A DNA stretch of 45,541 nucleotides from Planctomycetota bacterium (GTDB lineage Bacteria; Planctomycetota; Phycisphaerae; Phycisphaerales; SM1A02): the NCBI GenBank assembly GCA_022568135.1, contig JADFFQ010000030.1, forward strand, positions 1 through 45,541, given 5' to 3'. Below the pieces are notes generated by a model. That model searched no databases and was not told where the DNA came from. It was given only the letters and a program-made list of their open reading frames with translations. Both the position numbers and the translations under genes were made by a program. Shown here in pieces: positions 9,061 through 16,661 of the stretch. How positions within the stretch are numbered: the first letter of the stretch is position 1; every line of letters begins with the position of its first letter.

Positions 9061-10181
9061 CCGGCACAACCATTCATGTCAGCCTCCCCGATGCTGCCTA
9101 TGACGTGATGATCGAGCCCGGGCTGCTTCGGCGGCTGGGAGCAATCGTCGCTGATGTGGCACCGCACGCCAAGGTCCTGTTGGCTGTGGATGAGCGCATC
9201 GCGTCGGGCCATGGCCTTGTCGCGCAACGGTCGCTGCACGAGGCCGGCTTCACGACGACGACCATACAACTGACGGCTCGCGAGTCGCATAAGACGCTGC
9301 CAACGGCCCAGCGCCTCTACGAAGCCATGCTGGGGGGCGGTTTGGATCGCTCAAGCCCGGTCGTGGCGCTTGGCGGAGGGATCATCGGCGACACCGTCGG
9401 GTTTGCGGCCGCGACCTACCTGCGAGGCGTGCCGTTGATCCAGGTCCCCACCACCTTGTTAGCGATGGTCGATGCAGCGATCGGCGGCAAGACCGCGGTC
9501 AACTTCACCCTCCCCGACGGGGGACTCGGCAAGAACATCGTCGGCGCATACTGGCAACCCAAGGCCGTCGTCATCGATCCAAAGATGCTGGGCACGCTCG
9601 ATCCGAGGGACTTCCGATGCGGCCTGGCGGAGTGCGTGAAGTATGCACTTGTTGCCGACGCGTCGCTGCTGGACTTTCTCGCCGATCATGCCGAGGCGAT
9701 CCAACGGCTCGAGATGGACGCACTGCTGGTGCTGATCGAGCGCTGTGTGCGGATCAAGGCCGCGATCGTCGAGCAAGACGAGCGGGAAGCCGGGCCCCGC
9801 GCGGTGCTCAATCTCGGGCACACCTTCGCCCACGCGATTGAGGCCCAGCAGGATCTGGACCTGCCCCATGGCGAGGCGGTCTCCATCGGGTTGGTCGCCG
9901 CCGCTGATTGCGCTCTGAGCACCGGCCGGATCGACGCATCGCAACAGCAACGCATCACGAAGGCGCTCCAGCGGTTCGGCCTGCCCTTGCGTTTGCCGAG
10001 GCCGGTGGACGCCGACCAACTCATGCGCGCGATGCGCTACGACAAGAAGGCCCTGCGCGGCCGTATGCACCTGGTCCTGCCTGTTGGGCTGGGCGCCGTT
10101 GAGATCACCGACAACGTTGCCGCGGATGTGGTGCAGTCCGCCTGGGCCCACGTCGGCGCGATGCTTGTTGGCAGCCGATGA
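9057..10181 (+). CDS. aroB: 3-dehydroquinate synthase
   Basis: A protein of 374 residues, the normal length for this enzyme. It converts 3-deoxy-D-arabino-heptulosonate 7-phosphate to 3-dehydroquinate, the second step of the shikimate pathway, in the cytoplasm using NAD and a divalent metal. Family motifs are intact: GGGIIGDTVGFAAATYLRG, PTTLLAMVDAAIGGKTAVN, GKNIVGAYWQP, the metal site around GLAECVKYALV, and NLGHTFAHAIE with LPHGEAVSIG. ATG at 9057 overlaps the upstream gene stop by four bases, and the glycosyltransferase gene follows after 22 bases. Confidence 0.97.
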   Translation: MTGTTIHVSLPDAAYDVMIEPGLLRRLGAIVADVAPHAKVLLAVDERIASGHGLVAQRSLHEAGFTTTTIQLTARESHKTLPTAQRLYEAMLGGGLDRSSPVVALGGGIIGDTVGFAAATYLRGVPLIQVPTTLLAMVDAAIGGKTAVNFTLPDGGLGKNIVGAYWQPKAVVIDPKMLGTLDPRDFRCGLAECVKYALVADASLLDFLADHAEAIQRLEMDALLVLIERCVRIKAAIVEQDEREAGPRAVLNLGHTFAHAIEAQQDLDLPHGEAVSIGLVAAADCALSTGRIDASQQQRITKALQRFGLPLRLPRPVDADQLMRAMRYDKKALRGRMHLVLPVGLGAVEITDNVAADVVQSAWAHVGAMLVGSR

Positions 10182-10203
10182 GCGGCCTACCCAGAGCGAA
10201 TCT

Positions 10204-11838
10204 ATGAATCAGCCGACATCGCAAATCGAAGCCGATGTCGCGATGGAATCGGGGGCGTCGGCTACTTCGTCCCCGTGGAGGCGAGCGCTGGTCGTCTGTT
10301 CGATGGCGGCATTGCTTTGGTCGATCGCGGCCCGTGTGCTCGGCCCCAGCGATATGTGGGATCAGAGGCAGCCGCGGACCGTCAGCTACACCACCGACAT
10401 CATTGTCAATGGCGGTGATCACTGGATTCTGCCCATTGAGCAGGGTGAGTACCCGGCCACCAAGCCGCCGTTATACAACTGGCTGGCCGTGCCCATGGTC
10501 AAGGTGCTGGGTTTCTCCAGCGATCTGGCCCACAAATCGCCGAGTGTCATCGCCCTGTGCCTGTGCTGGCTCGCCGTGGTGCGACTGGGCCGCTCCCTCG
10601 ATGCGGCGCAAGGGCAAACCCTCGGGTGGCTGGCGGGGATGATGCTCGCGGCGAACTACACCACGTTCAAGCTGGGCTATCTCGCCCGGCCGGACATGCT
10701 GCTGACGCTGTGGCTGTTGCTGGGGTGGTTGGCGGCGACGGCGCTGCTGACCTCGCCCCCCGACGCCGTCGGCGCCCCGAAGGCCAGGGCGCTGCGGCTG
10801 GCCTTTTGGTTGTGCGTGGCCCTGGCGGCGCTGACCAAGGGTCCGCCCGCGGTCATCTTGCCGCTCTATGCGCTGCTGGCGGCACGGGGCCTGCGCGGAT
10901 CATGGCGCGCCGCAGCCGTCTTCGGGTGGTCCTGGGGCCTGCCACTGAGCCTCGGCTTGTTCGGATCGTGGATCTGGGGCGTCTACCGGATTGATGCGCA
11001 ACACCTGATCCACACACTATGGTTCGAGGAGTTCTTCGGACGAGTGACCGGGCTGGGCAGCGAAGGCAACGTTCGCGGGCCGGTGGAGTTCTTCCGTCGA
11101 ATCCTGCACATGCCGTTGTACTACCTGTCGCGATTCGCCCCATGGTCGATACTCTCGATCCTGGCGATGGTCGCGTTGTGGAGCCGCGGCGCTGCTGGGA
11201 CCGCCAAACGAACTCGCTACTGGCAGGAGATCCCCCACGGGGCCGGGGCGTGGCTGCACGGTGCCGCCATCCTCGTGGTGTTGATTGTCGCGCTGTTTAC
11301 ACTCTCCACCGGTAAGCGAGCCGACTACATCGCCGCAGCAATCCCACCCGGTTCTTTGTTGGCCGCGTGGTGGTTGTTGCGGATTCCGCCGAGGTGGGGG
11401 ATCGCAGCGCCCTGGCTGGCGCCGGCCGTCGCAGTCGTGTTCCTGGCGTCGATGACCGTGTACAACCAGCTCGAACCCAATGCCCCACAGCCGGGCTTCG
11501 GCAATGCGATCAACCGCTTCGCTGTGCAGGCGGAGGCGCAGATTCGCGCCGACCCCCGCCCGGTGGCGTTCTGGGCCACGGAGCAAACCTATCTGCAAAG
11601 CTACCTCGGCTATTGCGGTCAGGATGCGAGTGAAGCGTTGCGGCAGTTACTCGAGGCCGCTGATCCGTTTTGGCTGGTCGCCGGCGAGCGAGCCAATCCG
11701 CCCGTCACCGTACACGACTGGCTGCGCAACGAACATCTCAATGCGACGCTGACCGAAGTGCGCCGATCCGACCGGTATGACGGTACCAGCCTTTGGCCTC
11801 GTCAGGTGGTGCTGTATCGCGTTGATCCCGCCCGCTAA
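10204..11838 (+). CDS. Polytopic glycosyltransferase, PMT/ArnT-like (GT39/GT83 type)
   Basis: A protein of 544 residues from ATG 10204. A longer frame overlaps the end of aroB by about 100 bases, but its extra sequence reads as aroB shadow. A first helix lies near residues 26-45. A lumenal loop containing the acidic motif of this class (YTTDIIVNGGDHWILP, KPPLYNWLAVP) precedes about ten further membrane helices and a C-terminal extracytoplasmic domain. Family members move sugars from polyprenyl-phosphate donors to lipids or proteins on the outer face of the membrane. The KPPLYNW segment matches the ArnT-like group. It is co-directional with aroB and ends before a repeat-rich gap. Confidence 0.88.
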   Translation: MNQPTSQIEADVAMESGASATSSPWRRALVVCSMAALLWSIAARVLGPSDMWDQRQPRTVSYTTDIIVNGGDHWILPIEQGEYPATKPPLYNWLAVPMVKVLGFSSDLAHKSPSVIALCLCWLAVVRLGRSLDAAQGQTLGWLAGMMLAANYTTFKLGYLARPDMLLTLWLLLGWLAATALLTSPPDAVGAPKARALRLAFWLCVALAALTKGPPAVILPLYALLAARGLRGSWRAAAVFGWSWGLPLSLGLFGSWIWGVYRIDAQHLIHTLWFEEFFGRVTGLGSEGNVRGPVEFFRRILHMPLYYLSRFAPWSILSILAMVALWSRGAAGTAKRTRYWQEIPHGAGAWLHGAAILVVLIVALFTLSTGKRADYIAAAIPPGSLLAAWWLLRIPPRWGIAAPWLAPAVAVVFLASMTVYNQLEPNAPQPGFGNAINRFAVQAEAQIRADPRPVAFWATEQTYLQSYLGYCGQDASEALRQLLEAADPFWLVAGERANPPVTVHDWLRNEHLNATLTEVRRSDRYDGTSLWPRQVVLYRVDPAR

Positions 11839-11972
11839 GAGCAGCGGTGATATGACAGGTGCGAACCGCGCACCAGCCCAACAAGCGACGAGGGATTTGC
11901 GATGTCAATCTGTTCCCACCCCTACCCAAGCGGACCGACAGGGCCTCCACGCCGCCGTCTTGGCGGGTGGCC

Positions 11973-12046
11973 GGGTGGCTGGGGCTAAGCGAAGCGTGCC
12001 CCAGTCTTGCGACGCTGTGGCATCGAAGACTTAGCCACAGCCACCC
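11973..12046 (+). repeat. Three-way-junction repeat, copy 2
   Basis: Same architecture as 8142-8217: arms GGGTG/CACCC, hairpins CTGGGGC/GCCCCAG and GCTGTGGC/GCCACAGC. The differences fall in loops and junctions, and the stems are unchanged. It lies in the 347-base gap between the glycosyltransferase stop and the VOC gene, which holds only this element and a promoter. Confidence 0.75.
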
Positions 12047-12076
12047 ATCGCGTTCGGGTTAGCTGGACGAAAGGGA

Positions 12077-12180
12077 GAACTTGAGTTTCCGTGGGGGGGG
12101 CCGTTACACTCGTGCTCGGAACGCTCGGCGGTGGAGCGCGGCGTTGGTCAGATGGGAAATGTCGGGTTGAGAGGGGGATC
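12077..12180 (+). promoter_or_regulatory. Promoter/leader repeat A (upstream of the VOC gene)
   Basis: About 104 bases closely similar to 13527-13625. It contains TTGAGT (12081-12086), an 18-base G-rich spacer and TACACT (12105-12110), then a shared leader with GGCGGTGGAG and GATGGGAAAT, ending just before the ATG at 12186. It reads as a duplicated promoter plus 5' UTR. Confidence 0.6.
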
Positions 12181-12185
12181 TTGGC

Positions 12186-12551
12186 ATGGCCGCAGTACGG
12201 TACATCGTCGACGACGTCAACACTGCAATTGAGTTTTACGTATCGAATCTAGGCTTTCGGCTGGAGCAGCAATTCGGGCCGGCGATGGCGATCTTGGAAA
12301 GAGGTGACCTCACACTCTGGGTCGCCGGCCCGAAGGCCTCCGCGTCAAAGCCGATGCCCGACGGTTCCAAACCGGCCCCAGGTGGATGGTCTCGATTCGT
12401 AATTATCGTGGATGATCTAGAAGACCTTGTTGCCCGACTGAAACAGGATGGTGTGCGGTTCAAGAACGACATTTTGGCAGGTCCGGGTGGCAAACAGATT
12501 CTCTGCCTAGATCCATCGGGTAATGTCGTAGAACTCTTCCAGCCGGCCTGA
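12186..12551 (+). CDS. VOC-superfamily (glyoxalase/bleomycin-resistance-like) protein
   Basis: A protein of 121 residues with the paired beta-alpha-beta-beta-beta modules of the vicinal-oxygen-chelate fold. The first module contains VDDVNTAIEFYVSNLGF, and the second contains VIIVDDLEDLVARLKQDGV, GGKQILCLDPSGNVVELFQ. The terminal Glu in VELFQP fits the family metal-ligand position. The substrate cannot be deduced; members range from glyoxalase and dioxygenase to antibiotic-binding proteins. Codon choice and base composition are less GC-biased than in the neighbours. With the next gene it lies between two copies of a promoter-leader repeat, which suggests a mobile or duplicated cassette. Confidence 0.88.
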   Translation: MAAVRYIVDDVNTAIEFYVSNLGFRLEQQFGPAMAILERGDLTLWVAGPKASASKPMPDGSKPAPGGWSRFVIIVDDLEDLVARLKQDGVRFKNDILAGPGGKQILCLDPSGNVVELFQPA

Positions 12552-12750
12552 TCTTCGCTTCGGTGGTGTCCCCGGCCTGCCGGAATGATCGGCACGTCGT
12601 TTGCTTTTTCGATTCAGCGTGCCGATATCCCCGCTCTGCAGATTTCCGCAGAGCATGGCCCACGACCCATGCTCAACGGAATTCTGTTCAATCAACTGTT
12701 ATGTGGCGTATGGCTAAAAGGAACTTACTACAGTAGAAAAAGAGGCAACC

Positions 12751-13365
12751 ATGGGAAACATAAGCGTTGTCAGAGTCGGCGGAGTATGTGCCATCCTGGC
12801 AGTGGTCAGCGGCACTATGGGGCGCATCTCTTTTGGGAATGAGTGGCTCGCGTCACGAGGGGTGGATACCCTCATCACTGGCCACTGGTTCGATACCCTG
12901 GGCGGTTTGCTCTTCATGGTCGCGGCTTTGGGGTTCTACCGTGCCCTGCGCCAGGCTGGACCTCTGGCATTGATAGCGGTGGTGGCCTCCCTCACCGGTG
13001 CCATCTTTCTTTTTTTCCATGGGTTCATCCGATTGGGTATTGCCTACGAACTGGTGGCGCCGGGTATCACGGACGCCCTCAGCAAAACAGGCTGGCTAGC
13101 CGCGGGCGTAGGGGCCGTGCTTGTCTTCTTCATCGGGGTACCCCTCTTCAGTTTCGCTATTCTAAGGACGTCGGTGGTGCCCAAGTGGACCGGCTGGCTG
13201 GGCGTGATAGCTGCCCTGGGATTTTACTTGCAGGCATTGTTGCCGCTTGTCTTTTCTATGGCGACACCCTGGTTTTTATCCAGGGTCTTCCTGGTGTGGG
13301 TGTTAGCCATGGGAGTGGTCCTGCTGCGGCTGAAGGAGCCTTTGGCACCGGATTCTGTGGCGTAG
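12751..13365 (+). CDS. Six-helix integral membrane protein of unknown function
   Basis: A protein of 204 residues with about six predicted membrane helices (near 8-24, 45-64, 69-90, 112-138, 146-166 and 172-192). Short loops and no soluble domain resemble DUF4386-like membrane proteins, though the family is not certain. An AGAGG ribosome-binding site lies just before ATG 12751. The 200-base gap upstream contains an inverted repeat (CGGCACG ... CGTGCCG near 12590-12627) but no gene. Base composition is visibly lower in GC than aroB or dapF, consistent with recent acquisition as part of the 12077-13630 cassette. Confidence 0.72.
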   Translation: MGNISVVRVGGVCAILAVVSGTMGRISFGNEWLASRGVDTLITGHWFDTLGGLLFMVAALGFYRALRQAGPLALIAVVASLTGAIFLFFHGFIRLGIAYELVAPGITDALSKTGWLAAGVGAVLVFFIGVPLFSFAILRTSVVPKWTGWLGVIAALGFYLQALLPLVFSMATPWFLSRVFLVWVLAMGVVLLRLKEPLAPDSVA

Positions 13366-13526
13366 GTGGATAGAGAACCCCGATGCTGATCCTGAGCACC
13401 AGCCGCGATACAGTGTCGTGGTCTACCGGTAGCGACGCGAACCCAGGGGGCGCTCCGACGGCATTCAATCGTTCACAGGGAAAGTCGCCTATTTCACTAC
13501 GCTTCCGGCCAGTAGCAAGTGATAAG

Positions 13527-13625
13527 GAACTTGGGTTTCCGGAGGGGGCCGTTACACTTGTACTCGGACACCCGGCGGTGGAGCCGGGCGTTGGTCAAAT
13601 GGGAAATTTCGGGTGAAGGGAGGAC
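13527..13625 (+). promoter_or_regulatory. Promoter/leader repeat B (upstream of the Yip1 gene)
   Basis: An imperfect direct copy of 12077-12180. TTGGGT (13531-13536), a 16-base spacer and TACACT (13553-13558) are followed by the shared leader. The end differs and supplies a good ribosome-binding site (GAAGGGAGG) for the GTG start at 13631. Confidence 0.6.
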
Positions 13626-13630
13626 CGGTA

Positions 13631-14146
13631 GTGACGACCTTCATGGGTCGGATTCTCGGGGCGGCGAAGCTGGACGCGAACCTCTACGAGGAAGTGGAGG
13701 CGGACACTGGCGGGACCCGTCAGGCTATGGCTGTGGTGGTGCTCGGGAGCGTCGCCGCGGGCGTCGGGACGGCCGGAAGCGGTCTCGGCCTGATGCTGAT
13801 GGTGGTGGTGGCGGCCCTGATCGGCTGGTTTGTGTTGGCGTACCTGACGTATTGGATTGGCACCCGGTTGCTGCCGGAGCCCCAGACCAGCGCGACCCAC
13901 GGTGAGCTCCTGCGCACCATCGGGTTTGCCAACTCCCCCAGCCTCCTGCGCGTGCTGGGAGTGATCCCCGGCTTGCACGAGATCGTGTTCACGGTCACCG
14001 GAATCTGGATGCTGGTGGCGACGGTCATCGCGGTGAGGCAGGCGCTGGATTACCGCGGGACTCTCCGGGCCGTGGGCGTCTGCGCCCTGGGGTGGCTCAT
14101 CCAGGTGATCCTCCTCGTCATCGTGCTCGTTGTGCTGGGCGGCTGA
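13631..14146 (+). CDS. Yip1-domain integral membrane protein
   Basis: A protein of 171 residues from GTG 13631, chosen for the GAAGGGAGG Shine-Dalgarno 8 bases upstream. A soluble N-terminus (GRILGAAKLDANLYEEVEAD) is typical of bacterial Yip1 proteins and precedes about five membrane helices. The segment ELLRTIGFANSPSLLRVLGVIPG matches the conserved Yip1 core, where an FA/P kink follows a short amphipathic stretch. The function in bacteria is unknown; eukaryotic relatives interact with Rab GTPases. Repeat B immediately upstream supplies its promoter. Confidence 0.82.
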   Translation: MTTFMGRILGAAKLDANLYEEVEADTGGTRQAMAVVVLGSVAAGVGTAGSGLGLMLMVVVAALIGWFVLAYLTYWIGTRLLPEPQTSATHGELLRTIGFANSPSLLRVLGVIPGLHEIVFTVTGIWMLVATVIAVRQALDYRGTLRAVGVCALGWLIQVILLVIVLVVLGG

Positions 14147-14166
14147 GCCGCGCGCACGGCGGGTCG

Positions 14167-14183
14167 CGTCAGGCCCGGCTTCG
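14167..14183 (-). repeat. Half copy of the 3'-UTR structured repeat
   Basis: On the minus strand the sequence CGAAGCCGGGCCTGACG matches the 5' arm of the element at 2256, 17927 and 43483, about 90 bases after the phosphatase stop. No 3' arm is present. A GAGGCACCAAGG segment just before it also resembles the flank of the 43483 copy. Confidence 0.45.
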
Positions 14184-14272
14184 CCCGATCCCTTGGTGCC
14201 TCGCCTCTTGTCTGTTTCCTCTGTGTTCTGCGTGGTGAACGTTCCGGGCCGGCGAAGGCACTGCGGCGTCGG

Positions 14273-14938
14273 TCATCGACCGAAGACCGGCAGGGGATCG
14301 GGGACCTTTTCGATGACGCCCAGGACCACCAGTTGCTCGGCCAGTTCGGCCATGTGCTCGTTGAGGTAGTCCGGCAGGATCGGATTGTCGCGGTCCCAGT
14401 CGTAGCGACGCATCTCCGCCCAGGCGTCTGCGGGCGGCGCGCGTTCGACGAGCATCCGGTACGCCGCGACGACGCCGCCTGTGCGATAGGCCCCGGCAGC
14501 GCAATGCAGCAGGACCGGCCGGTCTTGCCGCTTAGCTTGGACCATGGCGGCGATGGCCTTGGCGTAGTTGGCGATGTCGCCCGTCCCGTCGCCTATGAGG
14601 GGGTACACGTCGCGGTCGATACCCAGGTCGAGCACGGCTTGCCGCTCGGCATCATGTGCCTTGTTGCCCGCTTCGTCAGGGCAGAGGGTCACCACCAGTT
14701 GGATGCCGTGCTTTTGGAGGGTCCTTTCGATCAGTGTCGGGGAGAGTTGGCCGCTTCGATAGATGGCGCCCGCCTCGACCACGCCCCATCGCTTGGGGAT
14801 GAGGCGGTCCTCGAGGACTTCCTCCCAAACCCAGATCGACCCGCCGATGACGGCAACCGCCAACCCGATGATCCATAGCGTACGGCTCGCCGGCTTGCGC
14901 TTTCGGTCCGTCGAACCCCGTGATTCCTCGCTTGTCAT
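14273..14938 (-). CDS. Membrane-anchored dual-specificity/tyrosine phosphatase-like protein
   Basis: A protein of 221 residues. A charged cytoplasmic N-terminus is followed by one membrane helix (about 22-40) and a DSP domain. The catalytic loop HCAAGAYRTG matches the Cx5R P-loop with nucleophilic Cys, Arg and following Thr. The upstream acidic segment around DVYPLIGDGTGD is where a general-acid Asp is expected. The domain lies on the outer face if the helix is a signal anchor. Substrates may be phosphoproteins, phosphoinositides or nucleotides. It is an isolated gene convergent with the Yip1 gene; a half copy of a dispersed repeat follows it. Confidence 0.87.
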   Translation of the reverse strand: MTSEESRGSTDRKRKPASRTLWIIGLAVAVIGGSIWVWEEVLEDRLIPKRWGVVEAGAIYRSGQLSPTLIERTLQKHGIQLVVTLCPDEAGNKAHDAERQAVLDLGIDRDVYPLIGDGTGDIANYAKAIAAMVQAKRQDRPVLLHCAAGAYRTGGVVAAYRMLVERAPPADAWAEMRRYDWDRDNPILPDYLNEHMAELAEQLVVLGVIEKVPDPLPVFGR

Positions 14939-15233
14939 AGGTGCCGGCTCCGGTCCGCAGCACAGAGCGCTGCCGTGAGCAGTCTACCCCCAACAGGAGC
15001 ACGGCGACCACGACCGGCATTTCCCGTAGGCCGAGGGTCGCCTCCTTCGGCGGCCGGGCATTGAGGTGGTCGGCGCGGACCGGTCGGTGCCGTTGATCCT
15101 GATGGGATCGAGCCCCGCGATCGCGTTGAATTCAACTTGCGCACGGTGCGCTTCCGATAACCCAGGTAGCCGACCGCGCCTATATCACGCGGCCGGGGCT
15201 TGTACTGTGCTCAGCAGCGGGAACGGCGCCGCC

Positions 15234-16661
15234 GTGCGGACATTCGCCATCGTCAACCAAAAGGGTGGTTGTGGAAAGACCACCACCGCGATCAATCTCT
15301 CCGCGGTCTTTGCCCGGCGTGGCCTGCGCACCCTGCTGGTGGACATGGACCCTCAATCACATTGCGCCATCGGCCTGGGCGTGCCGGAGCAGCGCATTGA
15401 GCGAAGCATTGCCGACGCCCTTCTTGACGACTCCAGCGAGCCGCTCGATCCTTCTTTACTGGTGTGGGAGGTGGCAGGCAATCTTGACCTGATCCCCAGC
15501 ACCATGAGGCTGGCCGGCCTGGAAGCCCCAGGAGGCGGACTGCACGAGCTGCCCGACCGCGACCGGCGCCTCGGCCGGCTGCTTCGCCGGTTTGGGGGCC
15601 GATACGATCGATGCGTGATCGACTGCCCGCCGACGATCGGCCTGTTGACCTTCAATGCCCTTCGCGCGGCGCCTGAGGCGCTGATTCCCGTGGAGACAGG
15701 GTTCTTCGCCATCCGCGGCGCTGACAAGCAGCTGCGAACGATTCGTCAACTGATAGAACGTATCGGCCGGCCGATTGCCTGTCATCTGGTTCCCACGCTG
15801 TACGACGCCGACTCGCCGCTGGCGACTGATCTTCTTGCGGCCTTGCGACGGCAATTCGCGGGGCAGGTGCTGCCCATGGTCATCCATGAGCACGAGGTGG
15901 TGCGCGAGGCCACCAGCTTCGGCCAACCGGTGATTGAATACGCTCCGCATTCTCAGGCGTGTAGGGATTTTCAACGGCTCGCCGATTGGCTGGAGGATCA
16001 TCCGCCGCATCCAGGCGTGGAGATCGAAGTACTGCAGTCTGCCCGCAGCCGGGCGGCCACCGCGGTCGGCCATCTCCCTCTCGTGGGGACCCCCGGGAGC
16101 CCCTCGGCCGAGGCTCCGGCCGAGCTGCGACCGCAGAGCCGAGCGGCGGAGCTGGCCAAGCGCGTCCGCGAATCGCCATACGGATTCCGACGGGACCCCG
16201 CCGCAACGAGTCGGGCTTCGCCGCCCGAAGGTGAGCCGAAGCTTCAGTTCCCTCTGGTCCGCTCGCCTGAGCCGGCGGGGCACAAACCTGGTCCGTCGGC
16301 GCCGGAGCCTATCTCGCAGCACCCCCCGGAAGAGGCCACCGCTGCCGGGGGGGCGGCACTGCCCTACGGCGCCCACCCCTCCGGCCGGGGCGTGCGGTTC
16401 GCCCAGCCCGGCGATGCTCGCCAGTCGATTTGCGTGGCGGGCGAGTTCAACCGCTGGTCCGCCGATTCCGCCCCGCTTCGCTACGACGCCCGACTCCGCG
16501 GTCACCACGGGCTGATCGTGATCCCCCCCGGCCGATACCTCTACCGGCTGGTCATTGATGGCCGCTGGCAGATTGACCCGTACAATGCTCACCAGCAGGT
16601 CAGCGACAACGGTGAGCTCAACAGCGTACTGGTCGTTCCCAAGCCACAGGATCTCCGATGA
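15234..16661 (+). CDS. ParA/MinD-type ATPase fused to a C-terminal CBM48/AMPK glycogen-binding domain
   Basis: A protein of 475 residues from GTG 15234 (the frame is open further upstream without recognisable sequence). Residues 1-255 form a ParA ATPase: deviant Walker A KGGCGKTT with signature Lys10, Walker A' LLVDMDPQ around D39, Walker B RCVIDCPP around D130. A Pro/Ala/Arg-rich linker (about 255-385) leads to a CBM48/AMPK-beta-like domain (about 385-470) with VAGEFNRWSADSAPL, PPGRYLYRLVIDGRW and a terminal NSVLVVP strand. The canonical carbohydrate-contacting Trp in FNRW and the DGRWQIDP segment are present. ParA proteins position DNA or cellular cargo by ATP-dependent gradients; the glycan-binding tail suggests glycogen or another polysaccharide as cargo. 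It overlaps the next gene by four bases. Confidence 0.9.
   Translation: MRTFAIVNQKGGCGKTTTAINLSAVFARRGLRTLLVDMDPQSHCAIGLGVPEQRIERSIADALLDDSSEPLDPSLLVWEVAGNLDLIPSTMRLAGLEAPGGGLHELPDRDRRLGRLLRRFGGRYDRCVIDCPPTIGLLTFNALRAAPEALIPVETGFFAIRGADKQLRTIRQLIERIGRPIACHLVPTLYDADSPLATDLLAALRRQFAGQVLPMVIHEHEVVREATSFGQPVIEYAPHSQACRDFQRLADWLEDHPPHPGVEIEVLQSARSRAATAVGHLPLVGTPGSPSAEAPAELRPQSRAAELAKRVRESPYGFRRDPAATSRASPPEGEPKLQFPLVRSPEPAGHKPGPSAPEPISQHPPEEATAAGGAALPYGAHPSGRGVRFAQPGDARQSICVAGEFNRWSADSAPLRYDARLRGHHGLIVIPPGRYLYRLVIDGRWQIDPYNAHQQVSDNGELNSVLVVPKPQDLR

Noticed and set aside
15090..15145. tRNA-like GGGCTCGATCCC segment upstream of the ParA gene
   Set aside because: The T-stem does not pair and no cloverleaf fits around it.
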